Below are positions 1 to 9,286 of a DNA stretch of 39,298 nt, one piece after another (the stretch's first letter is position 1; every line of letters starts with the position of its first letter). Below the pieces are notes generated by a model. It did not search any database. It was not told the origin of the DNA and saw only the letters and a list, made by a program, of their open reading frames with translations. The translations under genes were made by a program, and so were the position numbers. The DNA comes from Flavobacteriales bacterium UBA4110 (GTDB lineage: Bacteria > Bacteroidota > Bacteroidia > Flavobacteriales > Weeksellaceae). The stretch lies in NCBI GenBank assembly GCA_002383165.1, contig DFXK01000016.1:57625-96922 (forward strand), in the 5' to 3' direction.

Positions 1-978
1 GAAATTGTGAAGCAGGTTGCTTTATTAGAGCCATTGCAAATAGTTATCCTAGATCAGTCTGAAACGCCATTATATGAAACTGAGCTGGAAATGAGAGAAA
101 TGTATCCTCATATTAGTTTTAAATTTGTTCTCGCAGATATATCAAACTACAGCCGACTGGAGCCTTTATTCGAAAAGTACAATTTTTCAATGGTTTATCA
201 TGCGGCTGCATATAAACATGTACCTCTGGTAGAAGATAATCCTCACGAGGCTGTTTTGGTAAATGTTCTTGGAACCAAAAATTTAGCATTGCTGGCCAGC
301 AAATATAAAGTGAATAGATTTGTAATGGTTTCTACAGATAAAGCTGTAAACCCAACAAATGTAATGGGCGCTTCTAAGCGCGTGGCAGAGCTATTTGTAC
401 AGTCTTTACAAAATGTAGAAGGCAATTCGACAAAATTTATAACAACACGCTTTGGAAATGTATTAGGTTCTAATGGGTCCGTAATTCCACATTTTCGTAA
501 GCAAATAGAAAAAGGTGGTCCAGTAACGATTACACACCCAAACATTGTTAGGTATTTTATGACCATAGCTGAAGCTTGTGAATTAGTTCTAAATGCCGGA
601 ACAATGGGGTCAGGAGGTGAGATTTATGTTTTCGATATGGGAGATCCTGTGAAAATTCTTGATCTAGCAAAGAGAATGATAAAACTTTCAGGTTTTGAAC
701 CAGACTTGGATATAAAAATTATTTACACAGGGCTGAGGCCTGGTGAGAAACTGTATGAAGAGCTTCTTAGCGACAATACCCGAACTTTGCCCACCTCTCA
801 CGAAAAGATTATGATCTCCAAAGATCCGTCGATGCAGTTCTCTGAGATTGATCAAATGACCGATCTTGTAATTGAATTTTCAAGAAAAGAAGAAAAGCAG
901 GAAATTGTGAGAATCCTAAAATCTATCGTAAAAGAATTTAAAAGCAATAATTCTATCTACGAATCGTTAGATAAATAA
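1..978 (+). CDS. FlaA1/CapD/PglF-type nucleotide-sugar 4,6-dehydratase, 5' end cut by window edge
   Basis: C-terminal catalytic part of a polysaccharide-biosynthesis NAD-dependent SDR enzyme. The frame is open from base 1, so the gene starts outside the window; the GTG at base 7 is an internal valine. The sequence contains the family signature HAAAYKHVPLVE, then VSTDKAVNPTNVMGASKR, and later LRPGEKLYEELL. The Met of VMGASK stands where classical SDRs have the catalytic Tyr, with Lys four residues later. This Met/Lys arrangement is known for PglF/FlaA1 dehydratases acting on UDP-GlcNAc. Full-length homologues carry about four N-terminal membrane helices and a CoA-binding-like domain, which would lie upstream. 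The likely role is making a 4-keto-6-deoxy sugar nucleotide for the polysaccharide encoded downstream. The exact substrate (UDP-GlcNAc or another) cannot be read from this fragment. It is followed 42 bp later by the export lipoprotein gene, which has its own promoter-like element. Confidence 0.9.
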   Translation, partial: EIVKQVALLEPLQIVILDQSETPLYETELEMREMYPHISFKFVLADISNYSRLEPLFEKYNFSMVYHAAAYKHVPLVEDNPHEAVLVNVLGTKNLALLASKYKVNRFVMVSTDKAVNPTNVMGASKRVAELFVQSLQNVEGNSTKFITTRFGNVLGSNGSVIPHFRKQIEKGGPVTITHPNIVRYFMTIAEACELVLNAGTMGSGGEIYVFDMGDPVKILDLAKRMIKLSGFEPDLDIKIIYTGLRPGEKLYEELLSDNTRTLPTSHEKIMISKDPSMQFSEIDQMTDLVIEFSRKEEKQEIVRILKSIVKEFKSNNSIYESLDK

Positions 979-985
979 GAATTCC

Positions 986-993
986 TATATTTG
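986..993 (+). promoter_or_regulatory. Bacteroidota -7 element upstream of the export lipoprotein gene
   Basis: TATATTTG fits the flavobacterial -7 consensus TAnnTTTG. Transcription would begin near base 1000, giving a leader of about 20 nt before the ATG. No clear -33 TTG is visible, so this is motif-level evidence only. It could make the export and assembly genes independently transcribed from the dehydratase gene. Confidence 0.5.
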
Positions 994-1020
994 CAAACCT
1001 TCAGTTAAGAATTAAAGTTT

Positions 1021-1806
1021 ATGAGAAGAGTTTTATCCATATTTTTTATGGTTTTTGTCCTATTGATGGTCTTTTCGTGTAATACGAAAAAAAATATTCA
1101 ATACTTTAAAAACATCGAGGATGTTGCTATAAAAGAGTCGATAAGAGCAAATACATCAACAATACAACCCGGTGATATGTTAGGCATTGTGGTGCTGGCT
1201 AAAGACAATGAAGTAGCTAAACCATTCAATCAAAATTACTATTCAACGGATATGTCTCAGTACTCTTCTGTACCTAGTAGAAGTGCTTCTGTAGAACCTA
1301 TTTACATTGTGGATAGTAAAGGTAATATAGACTTCCCAATTTTAGGATCGATTAATACCACAAGTCTGAACGTGGATCAATTGAGGGAGATACTAAAAGA
1401 TAAACTTTCGAAATACATTAAAAATCCAGGCGTTAATTTAAGAACTGTAAACTATAAAGTTACCGTATTAGGAGAAGTTAATAGAACAGGTACTTTTACC
1501 ATTGATAGCGGTCAACCTACCACTATTCTAAATGTTTTAGGATTGGCAGGAGACCTTACTATTTATGGTGAAAGAAAAAATGTTTTAGTGATAAGAAATG
1601 TAGATGGTGTTACAACGAAAGAATACATAGATCTAACCAGTGCAGATTTGTTTAACTCTCCATATTATTACGTTAAGCAAAATGATGTCATCTATGTTAC
1701 GCCAAACAAAGCTAGACAAAGTGCCTCTTCTTATGGGCCAGAAATTGGAGTAATTATTTCTGTAGTATCGGTGGTTGTGGGTGTATTAGCGCTTATATTT
1801 AGATAA
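1021..1806 (+). CDS. Polysaccharide export outer-membrane lipoprotein (OPX/Wza family)
   Basis: 261 residues. It begins with a lipoprotein signal peptide: two Arg after Met, a hydrophobic stretch, and a VFSC lipobox with Cys at position 20. Residues about 45-130 match the polysaccharide export (Poly_export) domain, including the QPGDML stretch and an IYIVDSKGNIDFPILG segment. A SLBB-like segment (YKVTVLGEVNRTGTFTI) follows at about 150-200. The last 20 residues are strongly hydrophobic, consistent with the C-terminal outer-membrane helix of the OPX pore. It would form the outer-membrane exit channel for the polymer and work with the Wzc-like protein encoded 81 bp downstream. OPX proteins vary in size; this one is at the short end, as is common in Bacteroidota. 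Confidence 0.92.
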   Translation: MRRVLSIFFMVFVLLMVFSCNTKKNIQYFKNIEDVAIKESIRANTSTIQPGDMLGIVVLAKDNEVAKPFNQNYYSTDMSQYSSVPSRSASVEPIYIVDSKGNIDFPILGSINTTSLNVDQLREILKDKLSKYIKNPGVNLRTVNYKVTVLGEVNRTGTFTIDSGQPTTILNVLGLAGDLTIYGERKNVLVIRNVDGVTTKEYIDLTSADLFNSPYYYVKQNDVIYVTPNKARQSASSYGPEIGVIISVVSVVVGVLALIFR

Positions 1807-1887
1807 AACTTATAATAACCAGTATTTTAATAACGTTAAAATATTTGTAAATTTTACAACATATTTTTAAAAATAATAACTCATTTA

Positions 1888-4242
1888 ATGGAATTGACTA
1901 AAAACGAAGAAGAACTTAATTTAAGAGAGATAATTAAACCATATTTGAAGAGATGGCATTGGTTTGTACTTTCAGTTTTTTTTACAATCATTTTGGCAAT
2001 CTGCTACATACTTTTTACTACTCCCGTTTTTAAGATACAATCTTCTGTTTTAATAAAAGATGCAAAAAAAATGTCAAGTGCATCGGGAGACTTTGGGGTT
2101 TTATCTGGATTAGGAGGTTTTGCTGGTATGGGAACAAACAGCATAGAAAATGAATTGGAAATATTTAAGTCTAAAAGAATCGTAGAAGATGTTGCTAAGA
2201 ATCTTAAATTTCAAGTTTCTATATATTCTAGAGAAAAATTTCACGATGTAGAACTTTATAAGGATACTAATCCTTTTAACGTTTTGGTCATCAATGAGAA
2301 GAAATATGAAGAATTACCAAAAAAACCAATTGACGTCAAAATATCTGGTGATAAAATTGTTCTTTCATCAAAAGAGCTGAATCAAGATATTGTTACTACT
2401 TTCAACAAAACTATTAGTTTGCCTTATGTTAATCTAATGATTGCCAAAAATCCAAATTTTAACAGGAATAAGGTTAAAAAATTGGATTTGAATGATTTTT
2501 ATATTACCTATTCTGATTTTGATGGGATTGTTAACGATTACCAGGAAAATTTAGAAGTGGATCTTGCGGATAAGGATGCAACTGTAATTTCTCTATCTAT
2601 GGCACATCCCAACAAGGATAAGGCTAAAAACTTTCTTAATAACCTTGTCACTGTGTACAATGAGTATGCGCTCACAGACAAAAATACCGAATCTAAGCAA
2701 ACAAAAGATTTCATTGATGATAGAATTGTGCTTATCTCAAAGGAACTTGGAAATGTAGAAAGTGATAAAGAAAGATTTAAAGTAGAAAATGATATTGTAG
2801 ACTTAGCCACAGAAGCTAGAATAAATTTGCAGATATCTACAGAAACAAGGCGAAAAAGTTTGGAGCTAGATACGCAGATAGAAATAAGTAAAATGCTTCT
2901 AAATTATATTGATGCACAATCCAATAATTATCAGGTACTACCTACTAATATCGGATTAGATAATACAACAGCTACCTCTAATATATCTGCCTATAATAAA
3001 CTTGTAATAGACAGAAACAGACTTTTGGAAAATGCGACACCGGATAATCCACTTGTAAAAGAAATCACAAAAGATATCCAAAGTCTGAAAACTGCCATGA
3101 GAGAAAGTGTTCAGAGATATTTAATAAATCTTAATGCAACAAAAAGACAAGTTGATTCTGAAAATGGTAGCAGTGATAGTGAAATAAGAAAACTACCGAA
3201 GCAAGAAAAACTTTTTAGAAATATTGAAAGACAGCAGCAAATAAAAGAAAATCTTTACTTGTTACTGCTGCAAAAAAGAGAAGAAGCAGCTATCTCTATG
3301 GCTATGACTGGAGAGAAAGCAAGGGTCGTAGATTATGCTTATGTTGCTAAAAAACCGATTTCTCCCAAAAAAATAATCGCTCTATTAGTTTCCCTGGTTA
3401 TTGGGCTTCTAATTCCCGTAGCTATTATTTATTTGAAAGAATTGTTGAATAATAAGATTATAAATAAGCATGATCTTGAAAAACTGACTAAAAATCCAGT
3501 TTTATGTGAGATTCCAAGATTATATAAAAATGACGGTAAAGTTATTACAAAAAACGATCTTTCACCTTTAGCAGAAGCTTTTAGAATTCTGGTAACTAAT
3601 CTAAACTTCGTACTACCAAAAAGTAACTATGCTAAAAAGATATTCGTTACCTCGACTGTAAAAGGAGAAGGGAAGACTTTTGTTTCGGTAAACTTAGCAC
3701 TAGCATTTGCATCACCATCGAAAAAAGTATTGGTAATCGGCTCTGATATTAGAAATCCCCAGTTGCAGAGATATAATCCTTCAATGAAAAATTCAAAAGG
3801 ACTTTCTGAATATTTATACGGTGAAATAACTAATGCAAAAGAGATTATTAATCCAAGTGGATTTCATCCTAACTGTGATTTTATTTATTCCGGCGTAATA
3901 CCTCCTAATCCAACAGAACTGCTACAAAATGGTAGATACGAGGAGCTTTTAGATACATTAAAACTTGATTATGACTACATTATCCTTGATACCGCTCCGT
4001 TAATGTTAGTATCGGATTCTTTATTAATCGCAGATGTAGCAGATGTAACAGTTTATGTAACAAGATCGGAAGTAACTAAGAAGGATTTTATAGAATTTGC
4101 AAACAACACTGTTGATTCACTTAAAATTAAAAATGTAAGCTTTGTCGTTAATGATGTACATAAGAGTAATTTTGGGTATGGCAATAAGTATGGCTATGGT
4201 TATCAAGCTGAGGAGAAGAAGTGGTGGCAAAAAATATTTTAA
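1888..4242 (+). CDS. Wzc-type polysaccharide co-polymerase with cytoplasmic tyrosine kinase domain
   Basis: 784 residues. A Wzz-type domain begins at the N-terminus, with a first membrane helix at about 27-47, a long periplasmic region rich in coiled coil (about 240-470), and a second helix near 495-515. The C-terminal BY-kinase domain has Walker A GEGKT (593-597), Walker A' IGSDIR with Asp620 and Arg622, and Walker B IILDTAP with Asp701. The tail holds a tyrosine cluster (Tyr764, 768, 770, 772), the expected autophosphorylation site. It controls polymer length and export together with the OPX lipoprotein just upstream and the Wzx/Wzy pair downstream. No low-molecular-weight phosphatase (Wzb) or PHP-type phosphatase (CpsB) is encoded in the window, so the dephosphorylating partner must be elsewhere. 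Confidence 0.95.
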   Translation: MELTKNEEELNLREIIKPYLKRWHWFVLSVFFTIILAICYILFTTPVFKIQSSVLIKDAKKMSSASGDFGVLSGLGGFAGMGTNSIENELEIFKSKRIVEDVAKNLKFQVSIYSREKFHDVELYKDTNPFNVLVINEKKYEELPKKPIDVKISGDKIVLSSKELNQDIVTTFNKTISLPYVNLMIAKNPNFNRNKVKKLDLNDFYITYSDFDGIVNDYQENLEVDLADKDATVISLSMAHPNKDKAKNFLNNLVTVYNEYALTDKNTESKQTKDFIDDRIVLISKELGNVESDKERFKVENDIVDLATEARINLQISTETRRKSLELDTQIEISKMLLNYIDAQSNNYQVLPTNIGLDNTTATSNISAYNKLVIDRNRLLENATPDNPLVKEITKDIQSLKTAMRESVQRYLINLNATKRQVDSENGSSDSEIRKLPKQEKLFRNIERQQQIKENLYLLLLQKREEAAISMAMTGEKARVVDYAYVAKKPISPKKIIALLVSLVIGLLIPVAIIYLKELLNNKIINKHDLEKLTKNPVLCEIPRLYKNDGKVITKNDLSPLAEAFRILVTNLNFVLPKSNYAKKIFVTSTVKGEGKTFVSVNLALAFASPSKKVLVIGSDIRNPQLQRYNPSMKNSKGLSEYLYGEITNAKEIINPSGFHPNCDFIYSGVIPPNPTELLQNGRYEELLDTLKLDYDYIILDTAPLMLVSDSLLIADVADVTVYVTRSEVTKKDFIEFANNTVDSLKIKNVSFVVNDVHKSNFGYGNKYGYGYQAEEKKWWQKIF

Positions 4243-4268
4243 TTGAAGATCCCTTTTTTCTGAAGTAG

Positions 4269-5528
4269 ATGAGAATTAACATATCAGAGTATAAACAGGT
4301 AATATTAAATTTTATCAATCTGGCTTTCGTGCAAGCTGCTAATTTACTATTACCGCTTATAACTATTCCCTATGTCATTAGAACTGTTGGTTTTGAAAAT
4401 TTTGGTTTAGTTGCTTTTGCAACTTCTATAGTTAACTATTTTTCAGTTCTTATCAATTATGGGTTTAATTTGACAGCTACTAAAGCAGTTTCACAAAATA
4501 GGAATGATAATCATTACTTAAATAAACTTTTTTGTACGGTAACGTATTCGAAAGTTTTATTAAGCTTTATTTCAATTTTAATATTTTTGGTTTTATCTAT
4601 ATTGATAGTATCAATAAAAAATAATTTCTATGTGTATTTATATTTACTGCTATCAATTATATTTACAAATCTTTCTCCAGATTGGTTTTTTCAGGGAATA
4701 CAACAGCTTAAATTTCTTACATACTTAAATTTATCTTTAAAAATAATCAGTACTATTCTAACATTTTTCCTAATAAAGGTAACTTCAGATTATTATTATT
4801 TGGCAATAATTCCTTTTATTAATAGTTTTTTTTTATTTGCTATCTCTCATTTATACATTCAGATTAAACATAAATTTCGATATTTAAGGGTTGACCTAAG
4901 TAGTATTTTTAAAGAATTGTATCAGGGTCGATTTATTTTCCTTTCCCAGGTTAAAATTACTTTTTTTAACAATTTTAATACAGTAGTTTTGGGTTTTCTA
5001 ACTGATAACAAAATTGTAGGTATTTTTTCTTCAGCAGATAAAATAATAAAAGTCTTTTCATCTATTCAGGTTCCAATAGTAACTGCATTATTTCCGCACA
5101 TAGCGATGAAAATCAAAAATAGTAGAGAAACCGTTTTTTACGAGCTAAAAAAGATTGCTGTTTACGGATCAGTTTTGTATGGGGGGATATTGATAATTTT
5201 GTTCATTTTGGCACCTTGGATTTCTCAGATTATGTTTGGAGCGGAAGTAGATCAAATTGCTTTACTGATTAGGATAATGAGTTTTATTCCGCTGTTTATT
5301 TTTATAAACAATTTATTTGGCACTCAATATTTATTGAATACCGGACTAGAAAAAAAGTTTTTAATTAATTTAATAATTGCAGCTTTGTTAAATGTGGTTA
5401 TTATATTTCCATTAACTTATTATTTTAAAGCAATCGGAACATCATTTTCAATTTTTATTACGGAATTATTTGTTTTAATTTCTATGTATAATTCTGCTAA
5501 GAAAGTCAATGCAACATTAAAAATATAA
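4269..5528 (+). CDS. Wzx-type lipid-linked oligosaccharide flippase
   Basis: 419 residues, almost entirely hydrophobic with about 12 predicted membrane helices, as in polysaccharide transporter (PST/MOP superfamily) proteins. The N-terminal stretch NLLLPLITIPYVIRTVGFENFG is a typical RfbX/Wzx start, and the segment SPDWFFQGIQQLKFLT is a recurrent family motif. It would flip undecaprenyl-diphosphate-linked repeat units across the inner membrane. It starts 26 bp after the wzc-like stop. Its TAA overlaps by one base the ATG of the following glycosyltransferase, so the two are probably translationally coupled. Base composition becomes strikingly AT-rich from here on: one 60-base row inside this gene has only 9 G or C. 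Confidence 0.92.
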   Translation: MRINISEYKQVILNFINLAFVQAANLLLPLITIPYVIRTVGFENFGLVAFATSIVNYFSVLINYGFNLTATKAVSQNRNDNHYLNKLFCTVTYSKVLLSFISILIFLVLSILIVSIKNNFYVYLYLLLSIIFTNLSPDWFFQGIQQLKFLTYLNLSLKIISTILTFFLIKVTSDYYYLAIIPFINSFFLFAISHLYIQIKHKFRYLRVDLSSIFKELYQGRFIFLSQVKITFFNNFNTVVLGFLTDNKIVGIFSSADKIIKVFSSIQVPIVTALFPHIAMKIKNSRETVFYELKKIAVYGSVLYGGILIILFILAPWISQIMFGAEVDQIALLIRIMSFIPLFIFINNLFGTQYLLNTGLEKKFLINLIIAALLNVVIIFPLTYYFKAIGTSFSIFITELFVLISMYNSAKKVNATLKI

Positions 5529-6589
5529 TGATGAAAATAAATATCATTTTGCCCTTGTTTGCACGAGTCCCTAGTGGGGGAACAAAAATCATGTACGAAT
5601 ATGCTTCTAGACTTTCTGAAAAAGGTTTTAATGTGCAGATTTATAATTGTTTAAAAACACCGTATTATCCTTACAGTAAATATAAACCTTTTTTTATCAG
5701 AAAGTTAATTAGTCTATTTTATGATAAAAATAAGCCAAAGCCTAATTGGTTTAGTTTTGATAAAGAAGTTAAATTTAATTTTATTAATAACATAAGTGAT
5801 GATCAAGTACGCGATGCAGATATTATACTTTTTACATGGTGGGCACTTGCAGATCCCGTAAACAAACTTTCAGAATCGAAAGGAAATAAAATTAATATTA
5901 TCCAAGATTATGAAACATGGACAGGCCACGAAAATTTAGTTCATGATTCTTATAAAAAAGATAATATTACTAATATAGCCATATCAAAATTTGTTTATAA
6001 TGTTGTTAAATCATTTGATTCAAAAGTTTCTTTTATACCCAATGCAATAGATTTATTAAAATTTTCTTGTAGGAAACCAATTTTAAAAAGGTCTAATAAT
6101 TCTTTTATAATGATGTATTCTAAGGAATATAGAAAAGGTTCAGAAGTTGGATTAAAAGCTTTTCAAAAGTTAAAAAAAATATTTCCAGACTTAGAACTTA
6201 CATTATTTGGGGTTTCTGATAGAGGAGAAGAAATACCAGATTGGATTACATATTTGCAGAATCCAAATAATCTTCCGGAACTATATAACTCTCATATGTT
6301 TTTTGTAACCAATAGCTTAGTTGAAGGCTGGGGGCTTCCATTGCACGAAGCTATGGCTTCTGGATGTGTGTGCATATGCACAGATATTGTGGGACATAGC
6401 CAGTTCATTGAAAATAATCCAGGGATGCTAACTTATGAACCTGGAGATTATAAATCATTATTAAATGTCCTTAAAAGATTACTTTCGTTGGAAAATCATG
6501 AATTAGATTTAATATCTGAAAATAACATAAAATTAGTACAAAAATATGATTGGAATAAGACGATTAATCAGTTAATTAATCATTTTTGA
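5528..6589 (+). CDS. GT4-family (GT-B fold) glycosyltransferase
   Basis: 353 residues. The N-terminus (LPLFARVPSGGTKIMYEYASRLSEKG) is the typical GT-B acceptor-domain start, with a glycine-rich loop after the first strand. The C-terminal half contains the nucleotide-sugar binding region LVEGWGLPLHEAMASG, the EX7E-type motif of GT4 enzymes. It probably adds one sugar to the lipid-linked repeat unit on the cytoplasmic face. Donor and linkage cannot be read from sequence. The ATG overlaps the wzx stop by one base. Confidence 0.87.
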   Translation: MMKINIILPLFARVPSGGTKIMYEYASRLSEKGFNVQIYNCLKTPYYPYSKYKPFFIRKLISLFYDKNKPKPNWFSFDKEVKFNFINNISDDQVRDADIILFTWWALADPVNKLSESKGNKINIIQDYETWTGHENLVHDSYKKDNITNIAISKFVYNVVKSFDSKVSFIPNAIDLLKFSCRKPILKRSNNSFIMMYSKEYRKGSEVGLKAFQKLKKIFPDLELTLFGVSDRGEEIPDWITYLQNPNNLPELYNSHMFFVTNSLVEGWGLPLHEAMASGCVCICTDIVGHSQFIENNPGMLTYEPGDYKSLLNVLKRLLSLENHELDLISENNIKLVQKYDWNKTINQLINHF

Positions 6590-6633
6590 ATATAGAATAA
6601 ATTATTTTTATAGTAAAATTATAATTTCTCAAC

Positions 6634-7677
6634 ATGGTTAATGTTTTCTTTGCTGTTTTTCTAATATTTAGTATTCTATATTTTGTAAATATAAAGAATA
6701 AAAATATAAGTAATTTTATTTATGTTCTATGCGGATTAGTTTTGGTTTTAATAGCTGGACTAAGAAGTCCAGGGATAGACAATGACTATTATGTTTATAG
6801 AAATTATTGGCAAACAAACAATTTAAAAGACGAAGTTGAAACATCTTTTATAAGTATTAAGAATTTTATGAAGTTTATTCTCAATACTAATTTTCAGTCT
6901 TTTTTACTATTATATGCTTTTATGGGTGTTACCATGAAGTTAATTGCAATTAAAAAACTTTCTCCGCTTTTATGGGCATCATTACTTATTTATTTTTCTC
7001 ATTATTTTTTATTGCATGAATTTACACAAATTAGAATTGGAGTAGCTACAGGCTTTTTACTACTTTCTTTGTATTATTTGGCAGATAAGAGATATGTTAT
7101 TTTTTACATATTTGCACTACTAGCTATTTATTTTCACCAAAGTTGTTTTTTTATTATATTATTCCCATTATTTTCCAATACAAGAAAAAATCTAAATATT
7201 TATTTATGTATTGTTCCTGTTGGATATGTATTATATTTTTTTAATACCTATCTTAATTTGAATATACCGATACCATATCTTCAAGATAGAATTGAAATTT
7301 ATGAAAAGGCAACAAAATCAGGATTTTTGAAAGATGAAACAACGAACGTTTTTAATGTTCTTTTTCTATTCAGAATATTTATTTTATACGTTTTGTTTAT
7401 ATATTCAAAAAAGATTTCGACGTATTATTCTAACATATATCTCTTGCTGAAGATTTATACAATTTCGTTATTTGTTTTTTTATATTTATCCAAAATTCCC
7501 GTTTTTGCATTCCGTATACAAGAATTGTTAGGTGTGGTTGAGATTATACTTTTCCCTTGCTTTTTATTTATATTTGCAAATAAATTTAGATTCATAGGAG
7601 TTTTATCTGTCTGGATCATTGCTCTTGTTTTTTTTCTTATGGATATTTTCTATGTAAAACTACTAATCATAAAATAA
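6634..7677 (+). CDS. EpsG-like Wzy-type polysaccharide polymerase
   Basis: 347 residues with about 9-10 hydrophobic segments. Near the first periplasmic loop it has AGLRSPGIDNDYYVYRNYW, matching the G-x-R-x(n)-D-Y-x-x-Y motif typical of the EpsG family (PF14897) that serves as Wzy in many Bacteroidota and Firmicutes loci. Further support comes from YFHQSCFFIILFPL in the middle. Position right after Wzx and a glycosyltransferase fits the repeat-unit polymerase. Wzy proteins diverge fast, so the call rests on topology, the motif and context. The gene is very AT-rich. It ends 2 bp before the next gene. Confidence 0.85.
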   Translation: MVNVFFAVFLIFSILYFVNIKNKNISNFIYVLCGLVLVLIAGLRSPGIDNDYYVYRNYWQTNNLKDEVETSFISIKNFMKFILNTNFQSFLLLYAFMGVTMKLIAIKKLSPLLWASLLIYFSHYFLLHEFTQIRIGVATGFLLLSLYYLADKRYVIFYIFALLAIYFHQSCFFIILFPLFSNTRKNLNIYLCIVPVGYVLYFFNTYLNLNIPIPYLQDRIEIYEKATKSGFLKDETTNVFNVLFLFRIFILYVLFIYSKKISTYYSNIYLLLKIYTISLFVFLYLSKIPVFAFRIQELLGVVEIILFPCFLFIFANKFRFIGVLSVWIIALVFFLMDIFYVKLLIIK

Positions 7678-7679
7678 TA

Positions 7680-8513
7680 ATGAATCAAGGCAAAGTTGCA
7701 ATATTGCTATCTACCTATAATGGAAGTTTATTCATCAAGGAACAGATAGAGTCAATTATAAAGCAAGATTATTTAAATTGGGAACTATTTATACGTGATG
7801 ATGGCTCTACGGATTCTACCATAGATATTATAAAAGATTATTGTAATCGCTTTGCAAATTTCCATTTTATAATAGGAAAGGAAAGTTTAGGATCTGCTAA
7901 AAGTTTTTTATGGTTGTTAGAAAATATAGAATCAGATTATTATATGTTTTGCGACCAAGATGACGTTTGGAATACAGATAAAATAAAAAAATCACTTAAT
8001 TCCTTAAAAGAAATAGAGATTCCAAAAGTGGCATCTTTAGTATTCTCAAATGCAATAGTAGTAACCGAAGACTTAAAAATCATTAATACGTCTTTTTGGA
8101 TATACAATAAAATTTCGCCATCTTTACTTCTAGCAAATCCAGATTATATCAATGTTTATAATTCAGCCCCAGGATGTACCATGATTTTTAATAATTGTCT
8201 GAGAGATATTGTCTTAAAGCAGATAAATAATAATATTTTAATGCACGATTGGCTGATAATGATGATGGCCTTAAAATTTGGAAAAGTTAATTATATTAAT
8301 GAAGCGCTGATGTTATACAGGCAACATCAGAATAATGTAGTTGGTGCAAAAAAAGTGACACTCTACAATCGATTATTGAAAATTTTTAATATAAAACAAC
8401 TTTTACAAAAACAACTTTTAGTATTTAATTTTGTTAATTCTTATTCAAATATTAGTATTTTCAAGTTTTATAAATTAAAGTTTATGTTTAATATAAACAG
8501 ATATAAAAATTAA
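7680..8513 (+). CDS. GT2-family glycosyltransferase, DQDD type
   Basis: 277 residues. GT-A fold signatures in order: LLSTYNGSLFIKEQIESI at the N-terminus, the DDGSTDST loop, and FCDQDDVW as the metal- and nucleotide-binding DXD-like motif at about residue 97. A conserved HDW follows near 190. The DQDDVW form is typical of a GT2 subgroup rich in rhamnosyltransferases, which would agree with the RmlC gene later in the locus, but the donor is inferred. The ATG follows the polymerase stop after 2 bp. It is the first of two tandem genes from the same subgroup, the other being the next gene. Confidence 0.88.
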   Translation: MNQGKVAILLSTYNGSLFIKEQIESIIKQDYLNWELFIRDDGSTDSTIDIIKDYCNRFANFHFIIGKESLGSAKSFLWLLENIESDYYMFCDQDDVWNTDKIKKSLNSLKEIEIPKVASLVFSNAIVVTEDLKIINTSFWIYNKISPSLLLANPDYINVYNSAPGCTMIFNNCLRDIVLKQINNNILMHDWLIMMMALKFGKVNYINEALMLYRQHQNNVVGAKKVTLYNRLLKIFNIKQLLQKQLLVFNFVNSYSNISIFKFYKLKFMFNINRYKN

Positions 8514-8576
8514 TGGTGAATTTAGCGAGGTTATAAATTGTTATTGTAAACCTCTAAAATAAAAAAGACATAAATA

Positions 8577-9275
8577 ATGAAAGTAAGCGTATGTATGGCT
8601 ACATATAATGGCGCAGAATATATAAATGAGCAAATATATTCTATTCTAAAGCAGTTGTCGTTACAAGATGAACTCATCATATCAGATGACGGTAGTACAG
8701 ACAATACAATTGATATCATAAAGAATATTCATGATAACAGAATTTCCTTATTTAAAAACTGTAAAAAAAAAGGAGTAGCACACAACTTTGAAAACGCACT
8801 CAGTCACGCCACCGGTGATTACATATTTTTAGCAGATCAAGATGATATCTGGATAGATAATAAATTATCAGTGATTAGGAAAGAGTTGGAAAATGTTGAC
8901 TGTGTGTTACATAATGCGTCTTTAATAGATAAGGACGGGAATTTGTTAGGTAATGATTTGTTTTCAATTTACAAAACACGACCAGGTTACTTTAAAAATC
9001 TTTTTAGGAATACGTATGTAGGTTGTTGCATGGCTATCAGAAAAGAACTTTTAAAATATATTTTGCCAATTCCGGATAAAATATCAATGCACGATATGTG
9101 GATTGCTTTAATCGCTGAAAAAAAAGGAACAACTAAAATATTACCAGATAAGCTTATCCAATATAGGAGACATGGAAATAACGCTTCAACCACATCTAAA
9201 AAGTCTAATTTTTCCTTTTATTTTCAGTTGAAGTATAGACTTACAATGTTTTATAATACACTAACAAGAAACTAA
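8577..9275 (+). CDS. GT2-family glycosyltransferase, DQDD type, paralogue of the preceding gene
   Basis: 232 residues. It shows the same motif order as its upstream neighbour: MATYNGAEYINEQIYSILKQ, SDDGSTDNTIDIIK, FLADQDDIW, and a conserved MHDMW near residue 180. The short hydrophobic or basic C-terminal extension of its neighbour is largely missing. It probably transfers one sugar of the repeat unit. The 63-bp gap before it contains an AT-rich segment with a weak GAGGTT/AACCTC inverted repeat; no promoter was recognised, so it is likely in the same operon. Confidence 0.88.
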   Translation: MKVSVCMATYNGAEYINEQIYSILKQLSLQDELIISDDGSTDNTIDIIKNIHDNRISLFKNCKKKGVAHNFENALSHATGDYIFLADQDDIWIDNKLSVIRKELENVDCVLHNASLIDKDGNLLGNDLFSIYKTRPGYFKNLFRNTYVGCCMAIRKELLKYILPIPDKISMHDMWIALIAEKKGTTKILPDKLIQYRRHGNNASTTSKKSNFSFYFQLKYRLTMFYNTLTRN

Positions 9276-9286
9276 AAATTATCTAA

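Noticed and set aside
1841..1870. TTTG followed by an AT-rich tract upstream of the wzc-like gene, considered as a promoter
   Set aside because: No TAnnTTTG at the right distance; the gene is probably read through from the export lipoprotein gene.
8527..8554. GAGGTT/AACCTC inverted repeat between two glycosyltransferase genes
   Set aside because: Only six paired bases around a 16-nt loop and no clean T-run; too weak to call a terminator.
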